From NCBI GenBank assembly GCA_024400895.1, contig JAKSMA010000062.1, positions 1-11,194 of the forward strand: 11,194 nt of DNA, written 5' to 3'. The notes beneath the pieces are model-generated. The model was not told the DNA's origin, did not search any database, and worked only from the letters and a program-made list of their open reading frames with translations. Both the position numbers and the translations under genes were made by a program. Below, one piece after another: positions 1-7,117 of this stretch. This DNA comes from Muribaculaceae bacterium (lineage in GTDB: Bacteria; Bacteroidota; Bacteroidia; Bacteroidales; Muribaculaceae). How positions within the stretch are numbered: position 1 is the first letter of the stretch; each line of letters begins with the position of its first letter.

Positions 1-40
1 TCATAAATATTCCGAAATGTTCAGATTTGTTCAAACAACC

Positions 41-1447
41 CTACTTGCCGATGCAAAAATGAGAAAATATTTCCCCGAGGATGTCGTCGGTGGAGATTTC
101 GCCAGTGATTTCGCCAAGATAGTGCATACATTCGCGTATGTCTTGGCTCACGAAGTCGCCGCTGATGCCGCTCTGCAAGCCTTCGATGCTGCGGCAGATG
201 GCTTCGCCGGCACGCACGAGGGCTTCGTAATGGCGGGCATTAGTCACAATCACAGCCTCGTCGTCGGCCACTGATGGGAGCGCTGCCAAATCGATGATGG
301 TCTGTTCGAGAGTTTCCATGTTTTGTCCGTCGCGTGCCGAAACGTAGATGGCCTTTGCATCAACATCTGCCGGAATTTGGGCTTTGATGGCACTGCTCAC
401 TGCAACTTGTGCTTCAGTGGTGACCGTGTCAATCTTGTTGATTACCACCAGCACTTTCTTGCCGTTGCAGCGTGGGAGAATTTGATTGCTGAATGCTGCA
501 ATTTCCTCTGCTCCTTCGCCCGGGTCAACCACCCAAAGCACGAGTTGCGCCTCGTCGAGTTTCTTGAACGAGCGTTCGATGCCCATGTTTTCAATCACAT
601 CGCCCGATTCGCGGATGCCCGCAGTGTCGATGAAGCGGAAAAGCGTTCCGCCGAGGGTGATGGTGTCTTCAATTACATCGCGAGTGGTGCCCTTGATGTC
701 GCTCACCAGCGCACGGTCGTCGCCCAGTAACGCATTGAGCAGGGTGGATTTTCCCGCATTGGTGTGTCCCACAATGGCCGCGGGCAGACCATTCTTGATG
801 GCATTGCCAGCGTTGTAGGAGTCAGCCAAACTATAAATCACCTTCTTGATGTCGGTTGCCAGAGCAATGAGGCGTTCGCGGTCGGCGAAGTTCACCTCTT
901 CCTCGCTGAAGTCGAGTTCAAGTTCAATCAATGAAACGAATTGCAGCAACTGTGCACGCAGACTGGTGAGCCTGCGGCTGAAAGCGCCACGCATCTGGTT
1001 CATAGCCACGCGGTGCGATGCTCGTGACGACGAGGCAATCACATCGGCAATGGCTTCGGCCTGCGAGAGGTCGAGGCGTCCGTTGCCGAATGCGCGTTGC
1101 GTGAATTCGCCGCCCGTAGCCGAGCGAGCTCCAGCGTCGATAAGTGTGTTTACCACTTGCTGCTGAATCCATATCGAACCATGGCAGGCGATTTCAATCA
1201 CATCTTCGCCAGTGAAAGAATGCGGCCCGCGAAACAGCGTGAGCACCACTTCGTCGAGCAATTCTCCATTGCTGTCGAGCAGGTGGCCAAAGTGGGCGGT
1301 GTGACTTTTTATTTCGCTGATAGCCGCACCTTTCCATCGTTTCGCCACAATCGACAAAGCGTCTTCGCCGCTCACTCTCACCACAGCGATGCCCCCCATT
1401 CCGTGAGGGGTGCTGATGGCCACAATTGTATCGTTGTTAATCGTCAT
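41..1447 (-). CDS. mnmE: tRNA uridine-5-carboxymethylaminomethyl(34) synthesis GTPase MnmE
   Basis: MnmE (TrmE) is a cytoplasmic GTPase that works with MnmG to install the (carboxymethyl)aminomethyl group on wobble uridine 34 of certain tRNAs. The 468-aa product has the full family architecture and usual length. An N-terminal formyl-THF-binding domain (about 1-120) is followed by a helical domain that is split around a Ras-like G domain. Visible G motifs are the P-loop GHTNAGKS (227-234), the K-loop GTTRD (253-257), DTAG (274-277), NKID (337-340) and SAR (370-372). The protein ends in the diagnostic CIGK tail (465-468), whose Cys is essential in the family. The ATG start gives the typical N-terminus with DTIVAISTP. 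It lies 14 bp downstream of a NUC1-type nuclease gene on the same strand, so the two are probably co-transcribed. No TAnnTTTG box lies in the gap. Identification is secure; the operon is inferred from spacing. Confidence 0.97.
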   Translation of the reverse strand: MTINNDTIVAISTPHGMGGIAVVRVSGEDALSIVAKRWKGAAISEIKSHTAHFGHLLDSNGELLDEVVLTLFRGPHSFTGEDVIEIACHGSIWIQQQVVNTLIDAGARSATGGEFTQRAFGNGRLDLSQAEAIADVIASSSRASHRVAMNQMRGAFSRRLTSLRAQLLQFVSLIELELDFSEEEVNFADRERLIALATDIKKVIYSLADSYNAGNAIKNGLPAAIVGHTNAGKSTLLNALLGDDRALVSDIKGTTRDVIEDTITLGGTLFRFIDTAGIRESGDVIENMGIERSFKKLDEAQLVLWVVDPGEGAEEIAAFSNQILPRCNGKKVLVVINKIDTVTTEAQVAVSSAIKAQIPADVDAKAIYVSARDGQNMETLEQTIIDLAALPSVADDEAVIVTNARHYEALVRAGEAICRSIEGLQSGISGDFVSQDIRECMHYLGEITGEISTDDILGEIFSHFCIGK

Positions 1448-1461
1448 GTTTTCAGAAATCG

Positions 1462-2382
1462 TTAAAAGTCCACCTTGCCGTCAACCCACATTTGCACATC
1501 GGTTTTCGCTTCCATCTTGTTCTCCAACTTATCGTCGACCGATGAGAAGAAGTCGAGCCCCGTCATGCGTTCAATGTAGTCAACGCTCACCACATGCTTC
1601 GTATATGAGCCCGTGATTTTTTCATTATTAAAGATGAAGCCGATAGCGCGACCTTGATTCGGAGCATAAACCACCTTGTAGAAGGCACCCGGCACCGAAA
1701 TGTCGTTGTTTTGGCCAATCTTCTTCATATTGTTTTTCAGCACCGGACCTGCAGCCACAATCACACGCTTGTCGCGCTTCGCCCAATAGTGCACCGCATT
1801 TTCAAGCTGTCGCCAGCATCCATCGTTCAACGCGTGGATTTGCGGACACATATTCGTCATGTAGAAGCACTCCGCCATGGCCGTCTTGTCCCACTTCATG
1901 TCATTGGCAGGCACCATGTGACCGCGGTCGTAGCCCGAGCCCTTGTATTCCCACCATTCCGGACTGTCGGCACAGAGAGGGTCGGCGTTGAAATTGTAGT
2001 TTTTACGCTTCTCCGCCCCAGGAGCATCGCATTGCGCCACTTCGGTAGCCGAGAGTTCATAGATGATGCAGTTAGGAATGCGGTGCTGCTTATTGAAATA
2101 GCACACATAAGCCATATGGTTAATGCGCTGATTGGCAATGTTCGACGGTACCTTCACCAGCAGCAGCGGATTCTTGTTGGTAGGCGTAAGGTCCCCCACA
2201 GGGCTCGTCTTTTTGACCCCATTTTTCGTCTTCGCCTTACCGCCGTTATCTTCCACCGTCGTCTTCCCAATCGAAGGATGAGTGGTTTTCGTGCGTCGTG
2301 CATGCCCATTCATCGCAAAATACACAATGCCCCCCATCAGCGCCAAAGCAATAATCAAAAATGTATATGTTTCCTTCTTCAT
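1462..2382 (-). CDS. membrane-anchored DNA/RNA non-specific endonuclease (NUC1 family), copy 1
   Basis: The 306-aa protein belongs to the beta-beta-alpha-Me DNA/RNA non-specific endonuclease family (Serratia nuclease/NUC1), Mg-dependent enzymes that cut both DNA and RNA. Residues 6-24 form one hydrophobic segment after a KK-containing start, so it is a membrane anchor or uncleaved signal and the catalytic domain probably lies outside the cytoplasm. A low-complexity Lys/Thr-rich linker (about 28-72) precedes the nuclease domain. The active-site motif DRGHM is at 152-156, with H155 as general base. N177, the presumed Mg ligand N186 and E194 match the spacing of N110, N119 and E127 in Serratia nuclease. 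All key residues are present, so it should be active. The gene is followed by mnmE after 14 bp, and starts 28 bp after the transposase stop codon. I see no TAnnTTTG box in front of it, so it may depend on transcription entering from upstream. A paralogue lies at 3327-4175. The substrate (extracellular nucleic acid for nutrition, or defence) is unknown. Confidence 0.9.
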   Translation of the reverse strand: MKKETYTFLIIALALMGGIVYFAMNGHARRTKTTHPSIGKTTVEDNGGKAKTKNGVKKTSPVGDLTPTNKNPLLLVKVPSNIANQRINHMAYVCYFNKQHRIPNCIIYELSATEVAQCDAPGAEKRKNYNFNADPLCADSPEWWEYKGSGYDRGHMVPANDMKWDKTAMAECFYMTNMCPQIHALNDGCWRQLENAVHYWAKRDKRVIVAAGPVLKNNMKKIGQNNDISVPGAFYKVVYAPNQGRAIGFIFNNEKITGSYTKHVVSVDYIERMTGLDFFSSVDDKLENKMEAKTDVQMWVDGKVDF

Positions 2383-2406
2383 AATTCAATATAATATAAT
2401 AATTTT

Positions 2407-2442
2407 ATGGCTAAAGGGGACGGTTCTTTTTAGCCATTTTTT
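2407..2442 (-). repeat. REP-like hairpin repeat, copy 1 (overlaps transposase 3' end)
   Basis: Read on the minus strand this is A6, then arm ATGGCTAAA, loop AAGAACCGTCCCC and arm TTTAGCCAT. The arms are perfect 9-bp complements. Positions 2408-2442 are identical over 35 bases to copies 2 (3281-3315) and 3 (7122-7156). It is inverted relative to copy 2, and together they bracket the transposase. It overlaps the transposase gene, encoding its last eight residues and TAG stop. On the plus strand the hairpin is followed by T6, a terminator-like arrangement that points into the transposase gene. On the minus strand, the direction of the transposase mRNA, it is followed by a mixed A/T sequence and not a T run, so read-through is plausible. 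Confidence 0.92.
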
Positions 2443-3211
2443 GATGATAAGATATCGTTGAATACCCAATCCCCAAAAGTCTTGCAATTTGGTTCTTCTT
2501 CATCCCCATCGACAATGCCTCTAAAATCACCTTCTTGCGTTGATCTGTTGGAAGCGTATTGAAAGGTTCGTTTTCGCAAAGTTCATGCAGTGCAGCAAGG
2601 GCTTCTCTATCGGTCATGCTGTTTCTGTCAAGCGGAGTTTTTGAAATCCCTGGATGGCAATATTCTTGCACTAATTCACAAATCTCTTCCCAATTCAAGT
2701 CGCAGAAAGGCAATTCATGTGAGCAAATGCGCTCTGTTTTGTTGTTTTGTGTATATTCGCCCCAACTGCTCCATTGCCATTCGTCGAGCGATTGAGCAAT
2801 ATGTGCCTCGATGGGGTTGAAGTGAATGTAGCGGAGCAACTGAACAAAATATTTGGTGTTGCACACAGGCTCACTGCGGAAGCGGTCTTGGAACAGTGGT
2901 CCCATTCGTTCGTGTTGTTTGTTGAAATAGTTCACATAAGCAACCCCAATTCGCTTCATGACCGTCCCGATGTCATCGCTACCCTCCGAAATAAGGAGGT
3001 GTACATGGTTGTCCATCAGGCAATAAGCGTGGATGTGGCAATACGGAGGAAGGGGCTCTTCTTGCCCATTAGTTGGAGCAACAACAGAATTGAGGATTTT
3101 TAGGAACTTTCTCTTGTCGATGTCGCTGAGGAATATATCGTTGTGGTTGATGCCTCGAAGCATCACATGATAAACTCCAGTGGGGCTTTGTTGTCTACTT
3201 TTGCGTGGCAT
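2411..3211 (-). CDS. REP-associated tyrosine transposase (RAYT, Y1_Tnp/IS200-like) with C-terminal HTH
   Basis: The 266-aa product is a Y1-type HUH transposase of the RAYT (TnpA-REP) class, single-strand nucleases that cut at REP hairpins. Family signatures are the N-terminal GVYHVMLRG, the HUH metal-binding motif in MDNHVHLL (H69 and H71), FQDRFRSEP (107-115) and LLRYIHFNP (125-133). Y121 is the likeliest catalytic tyrosine, with Y128 as alternative. A C-terminal extension contains a helix-turn-helix-like segment (about 224-256, MKKNQIARLLGIGYSTIS). I chose the ATG at 3211; an in-frame TTG six bases upstream is possible but adds only two residues. A good -7 box (TATTTTTG) lies 28-35 bp upstream of the start. 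The gene is bracketed by two inverted copies of a 35-bp hairpin repeat, and the 3' copy encodes the last eight residues and stop. The frame is intact and the motifs complete, so it may be active. It sits between two paralogous nuclease genes. Confidence 0.92.
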   Translation of the reverse strand: MPRKSRQQSPTGVYHVMLRGINHNDIFLSDIDKRKFLKILNSVVAPTNGQEEPLPPYCHIHAYCLMDNHVHLLISEGSDDIGTVMKRIGVAYVNYFNKQHERMGPLFQDRFRSEPVCNTKYFVQLLRYIHFNPIEAHIAQSLDEWQWSSWGEYTQNNKTERICSHELPFCDLNWEEICELVQEYCHPGISKTPLDRNSMTDREALAALHELCENEPFNTLPTDQRKKVILEALSMGMKKNQIARLLGIGYSTISYHQKMAKKNRPL

Positions 3212-3238
3212 ATTCAAATAGTTTGGGCTTTTCTATCG

Positions 3239-3246
3239 CAAAAATA
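3239..3246 (-). promoter_or_regulatory. predicted -7 promoter box for the transposase gene
   Basis: The minus strand reads TATTTTTG, a full match to the Bacteroidota -7 consensus TAnnTTTG. It lies 28-35 bp upstream of the ATG at 3211, which would give a leader of about 20 nt. I see no convincing -33 element at ideal spacing. The box lies inside the two hairpin repeats, so it would travel with the transposase gene. Confidence 0.5.
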
Positions 3247-3280
3247 AGAACTTTTAGGGAGAAAACAAAGAAAATCCGCT

Positions 3281-3316
3281 AAAAAATGGCTAAAAAGAAC
3301 CGTCCCCTTTAGCCAA
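3281..3316 (+). repeat. REP-like hairpin repeat, copy 2 (upstream of transposase)
   Basis: Identical over 35 bases (3281-3315) to the other two copies and inverted relative to copy 1. The last base of the 9-bp arm differs (A at 3316 instead of T), leaving an 8-bp stem. It starts 69 bp upstream of the transposase ATG and lies 11 bp past the stop of the second nuclease gene. Read on the minus strand, the direction of that nuclease, the hairpin is followed by T6. It is therefore positioned to act as that gene's intrinsic terminator, keeping its transcription out of the transposase. A perfect 10-bp palindrome, CCAATATTGG (3313-3322), overlaps its outer edge. Confidence 0.92.
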
Positions 3317-3326
3317 TATTGGTTTT

Positions 3327-4175
3327 TTAGAAGTGGAACCAGGGGGCGGTGTTGGAGGTGGACTCGAGGCGGGATTGCTCGGCTTCGGGGAGGGTGTGGA
3401 AGAAGTCGATGCCGGTGAGGCGCTCTATTTCGTCGATGCTTACGGCATATTGGGCGTAGTGCTTGTCGGCGTTTTCGTTGGGCATTACGAAGGCGATGGC
3501 GCGCGATGGCTGGGCGTGGGGGGCGAACACTACTTTAAAGAAATGCTTCGGGACGGCTATCTTGTTGGCGTTGCCGATGGTGGACATCTGCTTGGTGAGC
3601 ACTGGGCCGGTAATCACCACGAGCATGCTGTCGCGCTGGCCCCATTCTCTCACTTTTTCCTCCAACTTGCGCCATGAGCCGGTGTTCAGTTGTCTGCGCT
3701 GTGGGCAGATGTTGAGCATGGCATACGACCCTTCCAGTGCCACGGCGTCCCATTTCATGTCGGCAGCGGGTGCCATGTGCCCGCGCTGGTAGCCGCTTTT
3801 GGCATACTCCAGTGGCATGGCGCATCCGTCCACCGATTCGTCGTTGTAGAAAGTGCCGTCGTATGTCGCCTTTCCTCCAATGTGGTCGCGTGTGAGGGTG
3901 TAGACCACATAGTTGGGCACATGGTGGGCACTGTTGAAATGCACTGTGAAACCGATGAAGTCCACTTCTTCGTCGGGGATTCCGGCGGGCAACTTCGGCG
4001 CGCATATCTCCTTCAGCAGACGCTCGTTGATGGCGATGCCTTCTTGCTTGAGGCAATGGCGCTTGACAATGACGGCAATGAGAAGTCCCACCACCAAACT
4101 GCCCCAAAAGCCTGAAAGTAGATGCAACTTCCAGTGCCGTGAGGCCCGTGTTTTACGTTTTTTACGAATTGCCAT
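3327..4175 (-). CDS. membrane-anchored DNA/RNA non-specific endonuclease (NUC1 family), copy 2
   Basis: The 282-aa paralogue of the nuclease at 1462-2382 has the same plan. A very basic N-terminus (RKKRKTR) and one hydrophobic segment (about 18-37) predict an N-in membrane anchor with the nuclease domain outside. The active-site motif is QRGHM (130-134): the usual Asp of DRGH is Gln, while R131 and the general base H133 are kept. N155, the Mg ligand N164 and E172 are conserved with Serratia-nuclease spacing, so activity is likely. I chose the ATG at 4175. An in-frame TTG at 4202 overlaps the predicted -7 box and would add nine residues before the basic region, so it is unlikely. The gene ends 11 bp before hairpin repeat copy 2, which can serve as its terminator. 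It is divergent from pepT. The substrate is unknown. Confidence 0.9.
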   Translation of the reverse strand: MAIRKKRKTRASRHWKLHLLSGFWGSLVVGLLIAVIVKRHCLKQEGIAINERLLKEICAPKLPAGIPDEEVDFIGFTVHFNSAHHVPNYVVYTLTRDHIGGKATYDGTFYNDESVDGCAMPLEYAKSGYQRGHMAPAADMKWDAVALEGSYAMLNICPQRRQLNTGSWRKLEEKVREWGQRDSMLVVITGPVLTKQMSTIGNANKIAVPKHFFKVVFAPHAQPSRAIAFVMPNENADKHYAQYAVSIDEIERLTGIDFFHTLPEAEQSRLESTSNTAPWFHF

Positions 4176-4199
4176 GTTACAAATGCCACCTTTTGACCA

Positions 4200-4207
4200 C
4201 AAAAATA
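4200..4207 (-). promoter_or_regulatory. predicted -7 promoter box for nuclease copy 2
   Basis: The minus strand reads TATTTTTG, matching TAnnTTTG, 25-32 bp upstream of the ATG at 4175. It argues for that start, since the alternative TTG codon at 4202 lies within the box. It is back-to-back with the pepT box, with 13 bp between them. Confidence 0.5.
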
Positions 4208-4220
4208 CAAAAATTATTAT

Positions 4221-4228
4221 TACCTTTG
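4221..4228 (+). promoter_or_regulatory. predicted -7 promoter box for pepT
   Basis: TACCTTTG is a full match to the Bacteroidota -7 consensus. It predicts a start near 4235 and a leader of about 70 nt before the pepT ATG at 4306. A TTTTG at 4191-4195 is 25 bp upstream, longer than ideal for a -33 element. The leader contains a weak CGCCA/TGGCG hairpin (4266-4281) with a 6-nt loop and no obvious function. Confidence 0.5.
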
Positions 4229-4305
4229 TTCACTAATAATACTTATAATAACAATAAACTGCCCACGCCACACCAATGGCGATGGCTTAAAAACATAATC
4301 ACAGC

Positions 4306-5526
4306 ATGAAATTAGTAGATAGATTTCTCCAGTATGTGAAGTACGACACTCAAAGTGACGAACTTACCAACCTTACCCCATCCACCCCAGGTCAGATGGT
4401 GTTTGCACAACAACTCAAAAAGGAACTCAAGGGCATGGGCTTGAGCGACATCTCGCTTGACGACAACGGTTATTTGATGGCAACTCTTCCTTCAAACACC
4501 GACAAGAAAGTGCCTACCATCGGTTTTATCGCTCACCTCGACACTGCTCCCGACATGAGCGGCCATGGCGTGAAACCACGCGTGGTGAAATATGAAGGTG
4601 GCAAGGTGGTGCTCAACGAAGAACAAGGCATCGTGCTCGATCCTGAACAATTCCCTGAAATGAACGATTTCGTGGGTCAAGACCTCGTGGTTACCGACGG
4701 TACAACCCTTCTTGGTGCCGACGACAAGGCTGGTATCGCCGAAATCATCAGCGCTATTGAATTCTTCCAGGCTCACCCTGAAATCAAGCACGGCGACATC
4801 CGCATCGCTTTCAACCCAGATGAAGAAATCGGTATGGGTGCTCATCACTTCGATGTTGAAAAATTCGGCGCCGACTGGGCTTACACAATGGACGGCGGCT
4901 ATCCTGGCGAACTTGAATACGAAAACTTCAACGCTGCATCAGCAAAAATCACTTTCACTGGTTTGAACGTGCACCCAGGTATGGCTAAGCACAAAATGCT
5001 CAGCTCTATCCGCGTGGCCAATCAGTTTGCAGTGATGATTCCTCGTTGGGAAACTCCTGAACACACCGAAGGCTATGAAGGTTTCTATCACCTCGTAGGT
5101 TTCGAGGGCTCTGTTGAAAAGACTGTGCTCACCTACATTGTTCGCGACCACGACCGTGCACGTTTCGAAAGCCGCAAGCGCGAACTCGAACACCTCTGCC
5201 GCAAGGTGAATAGCGAATTCCCTAACTGCGCTTCTTGCGAAATCAAGGACCAATACTACAACATGCGTGAAAAGATTGAGCCAGTGATGCACATCGTGGA
5301 AGTGGCTGAGAAGGCTATGAAGAATGCCGATGTGGCTCCTATCGTGCAACCAATCCGTGGCGGTACCGATGGCGCTCAACTCTCGTTCAAGGGTCTTCCT
5401 TGTCCTAACATCTTCGCTGGTGGCATGAACATGCACGGCCGCTACGAATATGTTTCGGTTCAAGCAATGGAAAAGGCTATGCAAACCATCGTTGAAATCT
5501 GCAAAATCGTTGAAGCAGAAGCATAA
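4306..5526 (+). CDS. pepT: peptidase T (tripeptide aminopeptidase, M20B)
   Basis: PepT is a cytoplasmic di-zinc aminopeptidase that removes the N-terminal residue of tripeptides during peptide utilisation. At 406 aa the protein is full length. Metal and catalytic residues fall at almost the canonical numbers: H77 and D79 (AHLDT), bridging D140 (GADDKAG), catalytic base E173 and ligand E174 (PDEEIG), D196 (MDGG) and H377 (MHGRYE). A lid/dimerisation domain sits between about 205 and 310 (HPGMAKHKM near its start). The ATG start is well supported, since [17 protein letters not shown] is the typical family N-terminus. The gene has its own predicted promoter and ends in a strong intrinsic terminator, so it is probably monocistronic. 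The next gene, pepD, is a second M20 peptidase, which suggests shared peptide-catabolic use rather than co-transcription. Confidence 0.97.
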   Translation: MKLVDRFLQYVKYDTQSDELTNLTPSTPGQMVFAQQLKKELKGMGLSDISLDDNGYLMATLPSNTDKKVPTIGFIAHLDTAPDMSGHGVKPRVVKYEGGKVVLNEEQGIVLDPEQFPEMNDFVGQDLVVTDGTTLLGADDKAGIAEIISAIEFFQAHPEIKHGDIRIAFNPDEEIGMGAHHFDVEKFGADWAYTMDGGYPGELEYENFNAASAKITFTGLNVHPGMAKHKMLSSIRVANQFAVMIPRWETPEHTEGYEGFYHLVGFEGSVEKTVLTYIVRDHDRARFESRKRELEHLCRKVNSEFPNCASCEIKDQYYNMREKIEPVMHIVEVAEKAMKNADVAPIVQPIRGGTDGAQLSFKGLPCPNIFAGGMNMHGRYEYVSVQAMEKAMQTIVEICKIVEAEA

Positions 5527-5557
5527 GCGATAGCGAGGCATAATCCAGATAATACAA

Positions 5558-5605
5558 AAGCAAGGTGCGAATCACAGAAGATTTTGCGCCTTGCTTCTTT
5601 TTTTT
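5558..5605 (+). terminator. rho-independent terminator of pepT
   Basis: An 11-bp stem (AAGCAAGGTGC, 5558-5568, with GCGCCTTGCTT, 5586-5596; one G-U wobble) has a 17-nt loop. It is followed by C and eight T residues (5598-5605). It lies 32 bp after the pepT stop and upstream of the predicted pepD promoter, so it separates the two peptidase genes. Confidence 0.9.
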
Positions 5606-5652
5606 CGTGTATTCGTTTGCAAATTTCCGCAAGTTTTGAGAACTTTGTTAGG

Positions 5653-5660
5653 TAAATTTG
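5653..5660 (+). promoter_or_regulatory. predicted -7 promoter box for pepD
   Basis: TAAATTTG matches TAnnTTTG and lies 30-37 bp upstream of the ATG at 5690, giving a leader of about 20 nt. It falls inside the longer reading frame that starts at 5591, which supports the shorter pepD protein. Confidence 0.5.
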
Positions 5661-5689
5661 TATATCAACTAAATCTTTCAGATGAAACT

Positions 5690-7102
5690 ATGAACAGCGA
5701 TAAGGTTTTTGAAATTTTCAGCCAACTGAATAAGATTCCTCGTGCATCGCACCACGAGGAGAAAGTAGCCGACTTTTTGTGCCAGTTTGCCCAAAATTTG
5801 GGCCTTGAATATGAACGCGATGCAGAAAATTGCGTCGTGATTCGCAAACCCGCCACTCCCGGCCACGAAAACGCCGAGCCAGTGGTGTTGCTCAACCACA
5901 TGGATATGGTGGCAGTGGGCGATGGCTCTCGTCCGTTCAATCCGCTCACCGATGGCATAGAAGCCTATGTGGAAGACGGGTGGATGAAGGCTCGTGGCAC
6001 TTCGCTTGGCGCCGACAATGGCGTGGGGTTGAGTATGGCACTCGCTGTGCTTGCGTCAGATGATGTGGAGCATGGACCACTTGAAGTGCTCACCACCACC
6101 AACGAAGAAGACGGCATGAGTGGTGCATCGCAGCTCTCTACCGATTTTGTGCATGGGCGCAAGGTCATCAACCTTGATAGCGAGGATTACGACACCATCA
6201 CCGTGGGTGCTGCAGGCGCATATCTGCAGGTGGCTTCGTTCCCCGTGAATCATGTGGCAGCTCCCGAAGGCCATTCCTTCTATCGCGTGGAAATCGCAGG
6301 TGGATTGGGCGGTCATTCTGGCGTTGACATCAACAAAGGCCGTATCAATGCCAATCAGGAAATATGCAATGCGCTGTCGGCATTTGCCGATGTTGTGGTT
6401 GCCGAAATCAATGGCGGCGTGGCCAACGCTTCAATTCCTGGCCAGTGTGCTGCGGTAGTGGGCGTGAAGCAAGAAAACGCCGCTGAATTTGTGGCACATA
6501 TGGAAAATTGCTTGGCCCAACTGAAAGGCAAATATCCTGAAGAGCCACACATCACCACTTCGGTAACACCTGTTGAAACTCCTGCCACAGTGCTTGACGG
6601 CTGTGCAGCAATGGCTGTCGTTCCAGAATTGCCTTGCAATATGATTCGTATGCACGAGGTGCTGGAAGGTACAGTGATGACCAGCAACAATATCGGCATG
6701 ATTGTGACCACCGACAGTGCCGTTACGGTTTCATGCCACACGCGCAGTTTCAGCGACGAAGAAATGGTGCAGACAGCCGAAGGCATCACTGCCAAATTCG
6801 TGGCTGCAGGCGCGAAGGTGGAAGTGCTGATGAACACTCCGGGATGGCAAGAAAACCAAGACTCCGACTATATGCATCTTGTGGACAGCACCTTCGTGGA
6901 TGTGCTTGGATTCTCGCCCCGAAAAGTGGCCATGCACTTCGTGCTTGAAGCCGGTTATTATGTTCAGAAATATCCTGGCATTGAAATCGCTTGCATTGGT
7001 CCTCGCATTATAGAGCCACACTCCACCAAAGAGCGCATCGAGCTCTCCACTGTCGACGACATTTGGCGTGTGCTCATCGCCCTCCTTCATCGCATGGCAT
7101 AA
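5690..7102 (+). CDS. pepD: aminoacyl-histidine dipeptidase (PepD, M20C)
   Basis: PepD is a cytoplasmic zinc dipeptidase that cleaves Xaa-His and other dipeptides. The 470-aa protein has the M20C residues in order: H70 and D72 (NHMDMV), bridging D109 (SLGADNG), E139 and E140 (TTNEEDG), D163 (NLDSED) and H444 (IEPHSTKER). The GGHSGVDI motif (207-213 region, H209) marks the lid/dimer domain. I chose the ATG at 5690. The frame is open from 5591, but the extra 33 residues are encoded across the pepT terminator's right arm and the predicted promoter, and the family normally starts at about this Met. The gene is convergent with prsW, and hairpin repeat copy 3 sits 15 bp after its stop, where it could terminate transcription from both sides. 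Confidence 0.95.
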   Translation: MNSDKVFEIFSQLNKIPRASHHEEKVADFLCQFAQNLGLEYERDAENCVVIRKPATPGHENAEPVVLLNHMDMVAVGDGSRPFNPLTDGIEAYVEDGWMKARGTSLGADNGVGLSMALAVLASDDVEHGPLEVLTTTNEEDGMSGASQLSTDFVHGRKVINLDSEDYDTITVGAAGAYLQVASFPVNHVAAPEGHSFYRVEIAGGLGGHSGVDINKGRINANQEICNALSAFADVVVAEINGGVANASIPGQCAAVVGVKQENAAEFVAHMENCLAQLKGKYPEEPHITTSVTPVETPATVLDGCAAMAVVPELPCNMIRMHEVLEGTVMTSNNIGMIVTTDSAVTVSCHTRSFSDEEMVQTAEGITAKFVAAGAKVEVLMNTPGWQENQDSDYMHLVDSTFVDVLGFSPRKVAMHFVLEAGYYVQKYPGIEIACIGPRIIEPHSTKERIELSTVDDIWRVLIALLHRMA

Positions 7103-7117
7103 TTCCTTCATTCATAT

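Larger units (their letters stand above)
2407..3316 (-). mobile_element. RAYT/REP unit: transposase gene bracketed by inverted hairpin repeats
   Basis: About 910 bp comprising a single transposase gene, its predicted promoter and a 35-bp hairpin repeat at each end in inverted orientation. The A/T6 tract of each repeat faces inward. No target-site duplication is visible, as expected for HUH/Y1 enzymes. A third identical repeat at 7122-7156 without a transposase looks like a non-autonomous copy of the same family. In known RAYT systems the transposase is usually immobile and acts on dispersed REPs in trans. Whether this whole unit moves or only the repeats do cannot be decided from one window, so the element boundaries are inference. 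Confidence 0.7.

Noticed and set aside
1654..2394. 246-aa plus-strand open frame opposite nuclease copy 1
   Set aside because: It is antisense to a gene with a complete NUC1 active site and has no recognisable domain; its His/Arg-rich composition is typical of a shadow frame.
2407..3316. Target-site duplication around the RAYT unit
   Set aside because: No matching short direct repeats flank it, and none are expected for HUH/Y1 transposases.
3535..4107. 190-aa minus-strand frame overlapping nuclease copy 2
   Set aside because: Same-strand, different-frame shadow of the nuclease gene; rich in Arg/His/Gln, with no domain.
4266..4281. CGCCA/TGGCG hairpin in the pepT leader, considered as a regulatory RNA or attenuator
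   Set aside because: Only 5 bp with a 6-nt loop, no T run and no known riboswitch features; it is likely chance.
5591..5689. 33-residue N-terminal extension of PepD
   Set aside because: It overlaps the pepT terminator arm and T run and the predicted pepD -7 box, and lies outside the conserved M20C domain.
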